From assembly GCA_005503335.1 (NCBI GenBank), contig SCMQ01000008.1:62001-126000 (forward strand): a stretch of DNA of 64,000 nt, read 5' to 3'. The stretch's first letter is position 1; each line of letters opens with the position of its first letter. Positions 41,347-50,728 of the stretch are shown in pieces. The stretch is from Comamonadaceae bacterium 2FH (GTDB lineage: Bacteria; Pseudomonadota; Gammaproteobacteria; Burkholderiales; Burkholderiaceae_C). A program made the translations under genes and the position numbers. The notes under the pieces are model-generated. The model saw only the letters and a list, made by a program, of their open reading frames with translations. It made no database searches and was not told the DNA's origin.

Positions 41347-43065
41347 ATGAACACCCTAGAGACGGACCACGGCCCGCGCAGGCCGGCCTACGAGGCGCTG
41401 GCGCACGACCTCAAGAACCGCGGCATAGACGCGGTCTTCGGGCTGATGAGCGATGACGTGGCGCTGTTCGTCAGCACCCTCGACGCCATCGGCGTCCGGT
41501 TTCACGCCGCGCGCCACGAGAACAACGCGGTGGCGATGGCCGAAGGCTATGCCGCGGCCACCGGCCGCCTGGGCGTGGCGATCCTGGGCCGGGGGCCGGC
41601 GACGGCCAATGCCCTGAACGGCGCGATGTACGCGCTGCGCACCGGCTCCCCGGTGCTGCTGATCCTCGGCGCCTCGGCCATGGCGCAGCGCTCGTCGGGC
41701 GGGCAGGCCCCGTCGCCAGACCCCAAGGCCTTCAACGTGCAGGGCGTGCTGGGCGCGGCCGGCTTCAGAAGCTTTCTGGCCACCGATGCGCAGACCGCCA
41801 GGCAGATGCTGGCGAACGCCATCGACGCCACGCAGCAGGGCACTTGCGCGGCCCTGCTGCTGCCCAGGGACGTGCAGGCCGGGCTGGTCGACGACCCGGG
41901 GCCCATGGTCCCGCCCTGCGCCGTCCCGGCGGCGCAGGGGCCGCGCGTGGCCGCGCGTCCTGCGGCCATCGAAGCCGCCGCGACCCTGCTGGGCAGGAGC
42001 CGCAGGCCGCTGTTCGTGGTGGGGCTGGGCGCGCACCGCAGCGGCGCGCGCGAGGCCCTGGAGCGGCTGGCGGACCAGGTCGGCGCGGTGCTGGCCACCA
42101 CGCTCAAGGCCAAGGACATGTTTCGCGGCCATGCCTACAACCTGGGGATCATCGGCTCCTTCTCGCATGGGGCAGCGCGCCGCCTGATCGACCAAGCGGA
42201 CTGCGTCGTCGTGTTCGGCGCGGGCATGAACCCGCGCACCACCAGCTACGGCAGCGCGCTGCCGCAGGATGTGCCGCTGATCCATGTCGACCTCGCGCGG
42301 GCGAACATCGGGCGCTGGTTCCACGCCGACGTGGCGCTGGTCGCCGACGCGCGGTCCGCCGCCGAGCAGCTGATCGGTGCGCTGCCCGAACGCGCCGCGG
42401 CGGACAAGCCGTTCCACACCGAGGACACGCGCCTTCGCCTCGCCGAGTTCGACCCGGCGAGCGAGTTCCAGCCGGCCCATACGGCGCGCACCATGGACCC
42501 GCGTGCGCTGGCCATCGAGCTCGATCGCCTCTTGCCCCAGGACCGCAACGCCGTCTACGACGCGGGCAACTTCCTGCAGATCCTGCCCTACATCTCGGTG
42601 CCGGGGCCCGACCAGCTCAAGAACTCGGTCGATTTCGCCTCCATCGGCATGGGGTTCGGTACCGCCCTGGGCTTCGCGCGAGGCGCGCCGCAGCGCCCCA
42701 CGGTGCTGTTCGTCGGCGACGGCGGCTTGCTCATGACCCTGGGCGAGCTGGAGACGGTGGTGCGCGAGGACATCCCGCTGGTGATCGTCGTGATGAACGA
42801 CTGCGCCTACGGGGCGGAGCTGCACTTCCTCAAGATGCGGGGCATGCCGGTGACGACCTCGCTGTTTCCCGATGTGGACTTCGCGCCGGTCGCTCAGGCT
42901 TTTGGCTTCCATGCGGAGACCGTGCGCACGCTCGACGAGCTGCGCCGGCTCGCGCCGCTGCTGCAGAACCCGCAGGGCCCGATCCTGCTGGACTGCAAGA
43001 TCAACGCGTCGGTGGCCGCCGCGTTTCACCTCGAATCTGCCGAGCACGAACGCAAGAAGGCGTGA
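41347..43065 (+). CDS. ThDP-dependent enzyme (acetolactate synthase/decarboxylase superfamily)
   Basis: 572 residues in the order PYR-binding domain (about 10-180, catalytic Glu in ARHENNAVAMAEGYAAATG), central domain (200-330) and PP domain (370-540). The ThDP motif is GDGG, followed about 25 residues later by NDC (VIVVMNDCAYG). The precise reaction (decarboxylation, acyloin lysis, or 2-hydroxyacyl-CoA lysis) cannot be read from the sequence. It lies between the ABC importer and a BVMO. A pyruvate- or benzoylformate-decarboxylase-like step on an imported keto acid would fit. Confidence 0.85.
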   Translation: MNTLETDHGPRRPAYEALAHDLKNRGIDAVFGLMSDDVALFVSTLDAIGVRFHAARHENNAVAMAEGYAAATGRLGVAILGRGPATANALNGAMYALRTGSPVLLILGASAMAQRSSGGQAPSPDPKAFNVQGVLGAAGFRSFLATDAQTARQMLANAIDATQQGTCAALLLPRDVQAGLVDDPGPMVPPCAVPAAQGPRVAARPAAIEAAATLLGRSRRPLFVVGLGAHRSGAREALERLADQVGAVLATTLKAKDMFRGHAYNLGIIGSFSHGAARRLIDQADCVVVFGAGMNPRTTSYGSALPQDVPLIHVDLARANIGRWFHADVALVADARSAAEQLIGALPERAAADKPFHTEDTRLRLAEFDPASEFQPAHTARTMDPRALAIELDRLLPQDRNAVYDAGNFLQILPYISVPGPDQLKNSVDFASIGMGFGTALGFARGAPQRPTVLFVGDGGLLMTLGELETVVREDIPLVIVVMNDCAYGAELHFLKMRGMPVTTSLFPDVDFAPVAQAFGFHAETVRTLDELRRLAPLLQNPQGPILLDCKINASVAAAFHLESAEHERKKA

Positions 43066-43097
43066 GTGGACGGGGACGAAGCTTTCAACAGGAATTC

Positions 43098-44744
43098 ATG
43101 ATCATGACCATCCAGGACCCGACCGATCCGCGGCAATACGACGTGATCATCATCGGCGCCGGATTTGCCGGCCTGTACGCGTTGCACCGCATGCGCGGCA
43201 TGGGTCTGTCGGCCCGCGTCTACGAGGCCGGTCCGGAAGTAGGCGGCGTGTGGTTCTGGAACCGCTATCCCGGCGCGCGCTGCGACGTGGAAAGCCTGCA
43301 GTACTCCTACTCCTTCTCTCCCGAGCTGGAGCAGGAATGGGTCTGGACCGAGAAGTACGCCACCCAGCCCGAGATCCTGCGCTACATCCGGCATGTGGCG
43401 GAGCGCTTCGACCTGCGGCGCGATATCCAGTTCAACACCCGGGTGGAGGAGGCCGTCTACGACGAGGCCGGCGCCCGCTGGGAGCTGCGCACCGAGGCCG
43501 GCGAGCGGGTGTCCGGGCGCTTCTGCGTGATGGCCACCGGCGCGCTGACGGTGCCGCAGCTGCCGGACATCCCCGGCATCGAGCGCTTCGCCGGCAAGAT
43601 TTATCACACCGCGACCTGGCCGCACGAGGGCGTCGACCTGTCGGGGCGGCGGGTCGGCGTGATCGGCACGGGCTCCTCGGGCATCCAGGCGATACCGGCG
43701 ATCGCCAAGCAGGCCGAGCAGCTGGTCGTTTTCCAGCGCACCGCCAATTTCTCGATCCCGGCCTGGAACGGGCCGCTGCAGCCCGAAGTCCAGCAGACCT
43801 GGAAGAAGGACTACCGTGAGCACCGCCGCCGCGCGCGCGAGGTCGGCACGCTGTACGAGTTCAGCGACAAGGCGGCCTCGCAGGTCGGCGAGGAGGAGCG
43901 CCAGCGCGAGTACGAGCGGCGTTGGCAAAAAGGGGGCGTGAACTTCGTCCATTCCTTCAACGACCTGATGGTCGACAAGCAATCCAACGACACCATCGCC
44001 GAGTTCGTACGGGCCAAGATACGCGCCACGGTGAAGGATCCGCAGGTGGCCGAATCCCTGTGCCCCAAGGACCATCCCCTGGGCTCCAAGCGCATCTGCG
44101 TGGACACGGGCTACTACGAAACCTACAACCGCGACAACGTCAAGCTGGTCGACCTGAAGAAGACGCCGATCCGCGAGGTCTCGGCCAGCGGCGTGCACGC
44201 CGGCGATGTACACCACGAACTCGACGTGCTGGTGTGCGCCACCGGCTTCGACGCCGTGACCGGCGCGCTGCGCCACATCGACATCCGCGGCCGCAACGGC
44301 CAGCAGCTGTCCAGGAAATGGGCCGAGGGGCCGCGCAGCTACCTGGGCCTGATGACCAGCGGCTTTCCCAACCTGTTCATCATCACCGGCCCCGGCAGCC
44401 CCTCGGTGCTGGTCAACATGGTCGTCGGCATCGAGCACCATGTGGGCTGGATCTGCGACTGCCTGGACCATCTGCGCCGCCAGGGCCTGGCCAGCATCGA
44501 GGCCGGCCAGGCCGCCGAGGACCGCTGGGTCGAGCATGTGAACGCGGCGGCGAACAAGACGTTGTTTCCGCTGGCCAACTCCTGGTTCCTGGGCGCCAAC
44601 GTGCCCGGCAAGCCCAGGGTGTTCATGCTCTATGCGGCCAAGCTCTGGGTGTACCGCCAGGAATGCCAGGCGGTGGCGGACAAGGGCTACGAGGGCTTCA
44701 CGCTGGCTGCGGTGCCGCGCCCGGCGCTGGCAGAGGCGCCATGA
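43098..44744 (+). CDS. Type I Baeyer-Villiger monooxygenase (PAMO-like), copy 2
   Basis: 548 residues, a clear paralogue of the enzyme at 33.7 kb and closer still to PAMO. FAD site GAGFAGLYALHRM, GGVWFWNRYPGARCDVESLQYSYSFS, fingerprint FAGKIYHTATWPH, NADPH site GTGSSG and C-terminal NVPGKPRVFMLYAAK are present. A second ATG two codons in is possible. It overlaps the downstream SDR gene by four bases, the same order (BVMO then SDR) as copy 1. Two substrates or successive intermediates are likely. Confidence 0.94.
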   Translation: MIMTIQDPTDPRQYDVIIIGAGFAGLYALHRMRGMGLSARVYEAGPEVGGVWFWNRYPGARCDVESLQYSYSFSPELEQEWVWTEKYATQPEILRYIRHVAERFDLRRDIQFNTRVEEAVYDEAGARWELRTEAGERVSGRFCVMATGALTVPQLPDIPGIERFAGKIYHTATWPHEGVDLSGRRVGVIGTGSSGIQAIPAIAKQAEQLVVFQRTANFSIPAWNGPLQPEVQQTWKKDYREHRRRAREVGTLYEFSDKAASQVGEEERQREYERRWQKGGVNFVHSFNDLMVDKQSNDTIAEFVRAKIRATVKDPQVAESLCPKDHPLGSKRICVDTGYYETYNRDNVKLVDLKKTPIREVSASGVHAGDVHHELDVLVCATGFDAVTGALRHIDIRGRNGQQLSRKWAEGPRSYLGLMTSGFPNLFIITGPGSPSVLVNMVVGIEHHVGWICDCLDHLRRQGLASIEAGQAAEDRWVEHVNAAANKTLFPLANSWFLGANVPGKPRVFMLYAAKLWVYRQECQAVADKGYEGFTLAAVPRPALAEAP

Positions 44745-45565
44745 GGCCCGCGCCCCAGGGCCGCGACGCGGCGGGCGACGGCCCGCGGTTTCAGGGCCGC
44801 ATCGCCGTGGTCACCGGCGGCGCCAGCGGCATAGGCAAGGCCTGCGCCGAGGTCCTGGCGGCGCAAGGCGCCACGGTCGCCATCGCCGACCGCGACCTAG
44901 TCAACGCGCAGGTCGTGGCTCAGGCGCTGGGTGGCAGGGCCTACGCCATCGACGTGAGTGTCCCGCAGGACCTCGAGGCCCTGGCCGAGTGCATTGAGGC
45001 GGAGCTTGGCCCGGTGGCGCTGCTGGTCAACGCGGCGGGCATCATCCAGGGCCCGTCGGTGCGGCCCGAGGAACTGCCGTTCGACACCTACGACCGGGTC
45101 TACGGCATCAACCTGCGCGGCACCCACGCCGCCTGCGTGGCCTTCGGCCGGCGCATGGCGGCCCGCCGGCGCGGCGCCATCCTGAATCTGGCCTCGATCG
45201 CCGGCATGCGCTCCACGCCCCTGCATGCCTACGGCCCGATGAAGGCCGCAGTGATCGGCCTCACGGAGAACCTCGCTGCCGAATGGGGGCGCTGCGGCGT
45301 GCGTGTCAACTGCCTGTCCCCGGGGCCGGTGCTCACGCCCGCCCTGGAGGACGCCATCGACAAGGGCCTGCGCGACCGCCGGCGCATGGAAGACAGCGCC
45401 GCCAGCGGGCGCATGGTCATGCCGCGCGAGGTGGCGCTGGCGGCCGCCTTCCTGCTGTCGGACGAGGCGTCCGCGATCACCGGCGTCAACCTGCCCGTGG
45501 ACCACGGCTGGCTGGTGGCCAACTCCTGGGCATCGTTCGGAGGCTTGCGTTCGCACACATCATGA
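44741..45565 (+). CDS. Short-chain dehydrogenase/reductase, copy 2
   Basis: 274 residues. Cofactor site TGGASGIGKACAEV, NAAG in the place of NNAG, LASIAG and the catalytic YGPMK are present. It overlaps the BVMO gene by four bases and is followed after 9 bases by the IclR regulator. An alcohol-to-ketone step feeding the BVMO is the natural reading. Confidence 0.92.
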   Translation: MRPAPQGRDAAGDGPRFQGRIAVVTGGASGIGKACAEVLAAQGATVAIADRDLVNAQVVAQALGGRAYAIDVSVPQDLEALAECIEAELGPVALLVNAAGIIQGPSVRPEELPFDTYDRVYGINLRGTHAACVAFGRRMAARRRGAILNLASIAGMRSTPLHAYGPMKAAVIGLTENLAAEWGRCGVRVNCLSPGPVLTPALEDAIDKGLRDRRRMEDSAASGRMVMPREVALAAAFLLSDEASAITGVNLPVDHGWLVANSWASFGGLRSHTS

Positions 45566-45574
45566 AAGACCTGG

Positions 45575-46348
45575 ATGAGCCCGGACAGATACCTGCGCAG
45601 CTTCGACGTCATCGGTCTGCTGGCGCGGCACAAGGACGGTCTGCGCCTGACCGAGATCAAGGAGGCGCTGGCCCTGCCGGTCAGCAGCGTGCACAACATG
45701 CTGCAGACCATGGTCACGGCCGAGGTGCTGAACGTCACGCCCGAGCTGCGCTATTCGATCGGCCCGCGCGTGGTGGGCATCGCGCTGTCCACCCTGGCGT
45801 CCCTAGACGTGCGGACCCTGGCGCGCCGTCACCTGCAGGACTTGGCCAGGGCCATTGGTGACGACGTCTACCTGGGGCTGAACCTGGGCCAGCGGGTGCT
45901 CTATGCCGACCGCTGCTCGGGGACCCAGCGCGTCTCGCTGGACATACGCCTGGGCGAGCCGCTGTACCTGCATGGCACCGCGACCGGCAAGCTGTTTGCC
46001 GCCTACGACGCCCGGCTGGCCAGCCAGGCGCTGGCCAGCCCGCTCAAGAAGCTGACCGCCCACACCATCACCGACCCCCGGCAACTGAGCGCCGAGTTCG
46101 AGCGCATCCGCAGCCGAGGCTACGCCAAGAGCGAAGACGAGGCGGTGGACGGCGTGGTGGGTTATGCCATTCCCATCCGGCAGGCGGACGGCACGCTGGC
46201 CGCCGCCATCCATGTCTCGGTGATCGGCCAGCGGGCGACCAGGTCGCACGAGCGAAGGCTGATCGACGCAGCGCGGGATTGCGCCGCCCAGGTGGAGCGT
46301 AGCCTGGGCCATGTCAGTCCCGATCGCTTTCCTGCGGGCGTCGCCTGA
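45575..46348 (+). CDS. IclR-family regulator, copy 1
   Basis: 257 residues. A winged helix-turn-helix domain (DGLRLTEIKEALALPVSSVHNMLQTMVTAEVL, about residues 20-50) is followed by an IclR effector domain (LYADRCSGTQRVSLDIRLGEPLYLHGTATGKLFAA, about 110-150). Very similar over its full length to the regulator at 58.3 kb, with the same N-terminus MSPDRYLRxFDV. It is the last gene of the BVMO2-SDR2 operon and is the best candidate, with its paralogue, for the shared operators in this cluster. The effector is unknown. Confidence 0.92.
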   Translation: MSPDRYLRSFDVIGLLARHKDGLRLTEIKEALALPVSSVHNMLQTMVTAEVLNVTPELRYSIGPRVVGIALSTLASLDVRTLARRHLQDLARAIGDDVYLGLNLGQRVLYADRCSGTQRVSLDIRLGEPLYLHGTATGKLFAAYDARLASQALASPLKKLTAHTITDPRQLSAEFERIRSRGYAKSEDEAVDGVVGYAIPIRQADGTLAAAIHVSVIGQRATRSHERRLIDAARDCAAQVERSLGHVSPDRFPAGVA

Positions 46349-46379
46349 AGTTGCAGGCAAATTCATCGATGAAGTTGAT

Positions 46380-46406
46380 GTTTTCGCATCAAAACATGTG
46401 ACTTTT
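46380..46406 (+). promoter_or_regulatory. Promoter motif shared with BVMO copy 1
   Basis: GTTTTCGCATCAAAAC (GTTTT and AAAAC arms, 46380-46395) runs into ATGTGACTTTT. ATCAAAACATGTG-N-CTTTT is identical in 18 of 19 positions to 33588-33606 and precedes the monooxygenase ATG by 74 bases. Confidence 0.5.
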
Positions 46407-46479
46407 TTTTATAGGAATGCCTTTCTACACTGACTTCAACTTGATGTTGATTCAGAGCAAGCATTCCAAAGGAGACTCC

Positions 46480-47556
46480 ATGAAGCTCGGCTTTTTCACC
46501 ATGCCCATGCACCCGATCGGCAAGGATTGGCAACTCTCCCTGAAGGAGGACCGCGAGGCCTTCATCCTGGCCGACCAGCTCGGCTTCGTCGAGGGCTACG
46601 TGGGTGAGCATGCGACCGACCCGGAGGAGAACATCACCTCGTCCGCGATGTTCATCGCGACCCTGGTCGACGCCACCAGGAACATGAAGCTCGGCACCGG
46701 CACGACCAACATGCCGAACCAGCACCCTGCAGCCATCGCCAGCAACATCGCCATGCTCGACCACCTGCTGGGCGGGCGCTTCATCCTCGGCATCAGCCCC
46801 GGCGCGCTGCCCTCCGATGCCGAGGTGTTCGGCAACATGGACCTGCCGCGGCCCGCCATGTTCCTCGAGTCCATCAACCACGTGATCAAGCTGTGGACCA
46901 CCCAGCCGCCCTACGACCTCAAGGGCGACTTCTGGAACATCTCCACCGCGCGCACCCACATCCCGGAAACCGGCATGGGCACCATCCCGCTGCCGCTGCA
47001 GCGCCCGCACCCTCCCATCGTGGTGACAGCGGTGGCGCCCTTCTCCCAGGGCATCGCCGAGGCCGCCGCGCGCGGCTGGGATCCCATCTCCGCCAACTTC
47101 CTGCTGCCGATGTGGGTCAAGACGCACTGGACCAAGTATGTGGAAGGCTGTGCCCGCATCAACCGCACGCCCGACCCGGCCAACTGGCGGGTGGCCAAGA
47201 CCGTCTTCGTGGCCAAGGACGACGCGACGGCGCGCGCCTACGCCATGGGCAGCGATGGCCCCTACTACTACTACTACCGCGCGCTGTTCAACAAGCTCAA
47301 GCGCCGTGGCGCCCTGGGCGTGTTCAAGAGCGACCCCAAGATGCCCGACGAGGCCGTGACCCTGGAGGATGTGATGGAGAAGCTGGTGATCCACGGCTCG
47401 CCGGCCAAGGTGGCGGACAAGCTTCATACGCTGAAGCAGGAAACAGGCGAGTTCGGCACGCTGCTCTACGCGGGCGTGGACTGGAAGGACCCGGCGCTGG
47501 CCCGTGACTCCATGGTGCTGATGGCGGAGAAGGTGCTTCCGCTGATGAACGCCTGA
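46480..47556 (+). CDS. LLM-class flavin-dependent monooxygenase
   Basis: 358 residues, luciferase-like TIM barrel. The N-terminus MKLGFFTMPMHP, LGTGTTNMPNQHPAAIASNIAMLDHLLGGRFILGISPGALPSDAEVFGN and GSPAKVADKLHTLKQETGEFGTLLY are typical of two-component monooxygenases that use reduced flavin from a partner, and the partner reductase is encoded next. Related enzymes perform Baeyer-Villiger or hydroxylation reactions on terpenoid ketones and similar compounds. AAAGGAGACTCC precedes the ATG. Confidence 0.9.
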   Translation: MKLGFFTMPMHPIGKDWQLSLKEDREAFILADQLGFVEGYVGEHATDPEENITSSAMFIATLVDATRNMKLGTGTTNMPNQHPAAIASNIAMLDHLLGGRFILGISPGALPSDAEVFGNMDLPRPAMFLESINHVIKLWTTQPPYDLKGDFWNISTARTHIPETGMGTIPLPLQRPHPPIVVTAVAPFSQGIAEAAARGWDPISANFLLPMWVKTHWTKYVEGCARINRTPDPANWRVAKTVFVAKDDATARAYAMGSDGPYYYYYRALFNKLKRRGALGVFKSDPKMPDEAVTLEDVMEKLVIHGSPAKVADKLHTLKQETGEFGTLLYAGVDWKDPALARDSMVLMAEKVLPLMNA

Positions 47557-47576
47557 CAGCGGGGCGCAGGTCGCGA

Positions 47577-48140
47577 GTGACGATGGAAATGAAACAGGTC
47601 CTGCTCGACGGGCAGCACGACGGCCGCCAGCTGCGCAACGCGCTCGGCCGTTTTCCGACCGGCGTGACGGTGATCACCACCCGCACGCCCGGCGGCAAGA
47701 TGGAGGGGCTGACGGCGAACTCGTTCTCCGCGCTCTCCCTGGATCCGCCCCTGGTGCTGTGGAGCATCAACCGCAAATCGCAGTCGGTGGCGGGCTTCCT
47801 GGCGTCGGGCCACTTTGCGATCAACGTGCTGCGCGCCGAGCAGACCGACCTGTCGCACCGCTTCGCCACCCCGCACGAGAACAAGTTCGAGGACCTGGCC
47901 GTGGCGCAAGGCGTGGGCGGCTCGCCCCTGCTGGAGGGCGTGCTCGCGAACTTCGAGTGCGAGACCGAGACCACGATCGAAGGCGGCGACCACCTGCTGT
48001 TCGTCGGCCGTGTGCACAAGATCGCCTACGGCGAAGGCGAGCCCCTGATCTTCAATTCGGGGCGCTACTGCACGGCCCAGCCGCTGCGCGCGGGATCGGC
48101 CGAGTCCGATCTGAAGAGCATCTGGGCGGGCCTGGGCTGA
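47577..48140 (+). CDS. Flavin reductase (HpaC-like)
   Basis: 187 residues. LRNALGRFPTGVTVITTRTPGGKMEGLTANSFSALSLDPPLVLWSINRKSQS is the flavin-reductase-like domain, with the C-terminal HLLFVGRVHKIAYGEGEPLIFNSGRYC. It would supply reduced flavin to the LLM oxygenase encoded 20 bases upstream. The GTG at 47577 is used because GCAGG lies six bases before it; ATG at 47583 or 47589 are alternatives. Confidence 0.9.
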   Translation: MTMEMKQVLLDGQHDGRQLRNALGRFPTGVTVITTRTPGGKMEGLTANSFSALSLDPPLVLWSINRKSQSVAGFLASGHFAINVLRAEQTDLSHRFATPHENKFEDLAVAQGVGGSPLLEGVLANFECETETTIEGGDHLLFVGRVHKIAYGEGEPLIFNSGRYCTAQPLRAGSAESDLKSIWAGLG

Positions 48141-48186
48141 AGCCGCACCGCCCGCGATTCGAGCAAGCAAGAGGAAGAGACAAGAC

Positions 48187-49797
48187 ATGACGAAAATGCC
48201 GACCAGCCGGACCATACCGGCGCTGCTGGACGAGCAGGCGGAAAAGTTCGGCGAGCGCGAGGCCGTTGTCAGCGGCAGCGAGCGCCTGAGCTACCGGGCG
48301 CTGCGTCTGGCGGTGCGGCGCGCGGCCAGGGGTTTGCTGGCGCTGGGCGTGCAGCCGGGCGACCCTGTGGCGATCCTGATGGGCAACCGCACCGAGTGGA
48401 TCGTGGCCTTCCTGGCCGTGCAACAGCTGGGTGCGACGGCCGTGGGCCTGAACACCTGGGCCACGCCGCGCGAGATGGCGTATTCGCTGGCCCATGCCGA
48501 GGTGAAATACCTGATCGCGGTGGAGCGCCTGCGCAGGAACGACTACCGCGCCATGTTCGAGGCCATGCAGCCCCTGGCGAGCAGCCTGCCGGCGCTGCGC
48601 AGCATCGTCTGGCTGGCGGCCGAGCCCGACGCCCGCCCCGCGCCGCCCGGCGAGCTGACCTGGGAGCGCGTGCTGGCCATGGGCGAGCAGATCCCCGAGG
48701 CGCGGGTCGACGCCGCGGCCCAGGCGGTCGATGGTGACGCGGTGGCGCTGCTGCTCTACACCTCCGGCTCAACCGCCGCACCCAAGGGCATCCTGCTGCA
48801 GCACCGCCTGTGGATCGCCAACGCCTGGAACATCGGCGAGCGCCAGAAGGTGACCGAGCAGGACAGGCTGTGGCTGGCCGTCTCCCTGTTCTGGAGCTTC
48901 GGCAGCGTCAACGCCCTGCCCAACATGCTGAGCCACGGCGCCTGCGTGGTGCTGCAGGAGTCCTTTGATGCCGGCGAGGCCCTGGCCCTGATCGAGCGCG
49001 AACGCTGCTCCATCATGTACGGCACGCCCAACATGGTGCAGGCGCTGCTCGAGCATCCGAGCCGGCCCGGCCGCGATCTGTCGTCGCTGCGCAGCGGCGC
49101 CATGATCGGCACGCCCGAGCAGCTGATGGGGGCGGTGAACCTCGGGGCGCGCGAGATCTGCAACGTCTATGGCCTCAGCGAGACCTACGGCAACTGCGCG
49201 GTCATCGACGCCAAGGAGCCGCTGGCCGTGCGCCTGCAGTCGGTCGGCCAGCCGTTGCCGGGCGTGACGCTGCGCATCTGCCACATGGAAACCGGCCAGC
49301 CGCTGCCGGCGGGCGAGGTCGGCGAGATCCGGGTGAAGGGGCCGCTGTTCCTCGCCTACTACAAGGACGAGGAAAAGACCCGCGAGGCCTACGACGCGGA
49401 CGGCTTCTTCCACACCGGGGACCTCGGCATGCTCGACGAGGCGGGTCGCCTCTACTACCGCGGCCGCCTCAAGGAGATGGTCAAGAGCGGCGGCATCAAC
49501 GTCGCGCCGATCGAGGTGGAGGAGGCGCTGATGCGCCACCCTGCGGTGCGCACCGCCTACGTCATCGGCATGCCCGACCCCCATCTGGACGAGGTGCTGG
49601 TGGCCATCGTCATTGCGCGCGAGGGGGCGTCGTGCACCGAGGAGGAGCTGCTGAAGTTCTGCAAGAAGGAGCTGGCGGCCTACAAGGTGCCGGCCCGCTT
49701 CCGAATGGCCACCGACGACGAGCTGCCATTGACGACCACGGGCAAGGTGCAGAAGATGAAGCTGCGCGAGCTGCTGCAGGACGCGCCTGCGACCTGA
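48187..49797 (+). CDS. AMP-forming acyl-CoA ligase
   Basis: 536 residues of the ANL superfamily. The P-loop YTSGSTAAPKG, adenylate motif VYGLSETYGNC, hinge-region GRLYYRGRLKEMVKSGG and C-terminal catalytic Lys in TTTGKVQKMK are all present. The substrate is not predictable. Together with the ADP-forming synthetase at 27.5 kb it gives two independent CoA-activation routes in the cluster. GAAGAGAC precedes the ATG. Confidence 0.92.
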   Translation: MTKMPTSRTIPALLDEQAEKFGEREAVVSGSERLSYRALRLAVRRAARGLLALGVQPGDPVAILMGNRTEWIVAFLAVQQLGATAVGLNTWATPREMAYSLAHAEVKYLIAVERLRRNDYRAMFEAMQPLASSLPALRSIVWLAAEPDARPAPPGELTWERVLAMGEQIPEARVDAAAQAVDGDAVALLLYTSGSTAAPKGILLQHRLWIANAWNIGERQKVTEQDRLWLAVSLFWSFGSVNALPNMLSHGACVVLQESFDAGEALALIERERCSIMYGTPNMVQALLEHPSRPGRDLSSLRSGAMIGTPEQLMGAVNLGAREICNVYGLSETYGNCAVIDAKEPLAVRLQSVGQPLPGVTLRICHMETGQPLPAGEVGEIRVKGPLFLAYYKDEEKTREAYDADGFFHTGDLGMLDEAGRLYYRGRLKEMVKSGGINVAPIEVEEALMRHPAVRTAYVIGMPDPHLDEVLVAIVIAREGASCTEEELLKFCKKELAAYKVPARFRMATDDELPLTTTGKVQKMKLRELLQDAPAT

Positions 49798-49809
49798 GAA
49801 GGAAGTACC

Positions 49810-50709
49810 ATGGACAGCAACGACACCCCCAATCTCCGGCCCAACGCGTGGGGCCGCTGGGGCCCCGAGGACGAAGCCGGCGCCCTCAATTTCATCGGCG
49901 CGGCACAGGTCAGGCGCGCAGCCGGCCTGGTGCAGACCGGCGAGGTGATCCGCCTGGCCCAGCCGCTGTCGCACAAGACGCCGGTGCCGCGGCACCGTTC
50001 CGGGCTGCAGCATTTCATGGGCCGCGACGGCGGCGACTACGCGGCCGGGGCCAAGCGCCCCGGTGGCTTCCAGTTCGCCGAGGACACGGTGGTCATGCCG
50101 CTGCACATCGGAACCCACATCGACGCGCTCTGCCACGCCTGGTGCGAAGAGAAGATGTTCAACGGCTACCGCGAGACCACCATGCGCAGCACCTCGGGCG
50201 CGACCCGGCTGGGCGTGGAGAAAATGCCGCCGGCGTTCACGCGGGGCCTGCTGATCGACATGGTCAAGCGGCGCGGCCGCACCTTGGAGGCCGGCGAGGT
50301 GGTGACGCGGCGCGACATCGAGGCCTGCCTCGCACAGGCCGGCCTGAAGGTCGAGGCCGGCGACGCGGTGCTGCTGCACACCGGCTGGCTGGCGTCGCAG
50401 CTGGGTAACCCCAACATCGACTTCAATATCGAACCCGGCATCGACCACGAGGCGGGCCTCTGGCTGGCGCAGCAGGAGGTGGCGCTGATCGGCGCCGACA
50501 ACTTCGCTGTCGAGGTGCTGCCTTTCGCCGAGGGCACGGTGTTCCCGGTGCACCAGTGCGTGATACGCGACTTCGGCATTCCGCTGCTCGAGGGCCTGAT
50601 GCTGGAGCCGCTGGCTCGAAGCGGGCGAAGCCAGTTCCTGTTCGTCGCCGCGGCGCTGCCGATCGTCGGCGCCACCGGCAGCCCGCTGACGCCGCTGGCC
50701 GTGCTCTGA
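49810..50709 (+). CDS. Cyclase-family metal-dependent hydrolase
   Basis: 299 residues. The metal site HIGTHIDALCH and the second-shell EDAVLLHTGWL-like segment match the cyclase/kynurenine formamidase family (HxGTHxD), which opens amides, lactones and cyclic esters. It comes 12 bases after the CoA ligase gene and 19 bases before the CoA-transferase. Ring-opening of an oxygenated intermediate is a plausible role. Confidence 0.87.
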   Translation: MDSNDTPNLRPNAWGRWGPEDEAGALNFIGAAQVRRAAGLVQTGEVIRLAQPLSHKTPVPRHRSGLQHFMGRDGGDYAAGAKRPGGFQFAEDTVVMPLHIGTHIDALCHAWCEEKMFNGYRETTMRSTSGATRLGVEKMPPAFTRGLLIDMVKRRGRTLEAGEVVTRRDIEACLAQAGLKVEAGDAVLLHTGWLASQLGNPNIDFNIEPGIDHEAGLWLAQQEVALIGADNFAVEVLPFAEGTVFPVHQCVIRDFGIPLLEGLMLEPLARSGRSQFLFVAAALPIVGATGSPLTPLAVL

Positions 50710-50728
50710 GGCGGAACCGAAAGCCTGC

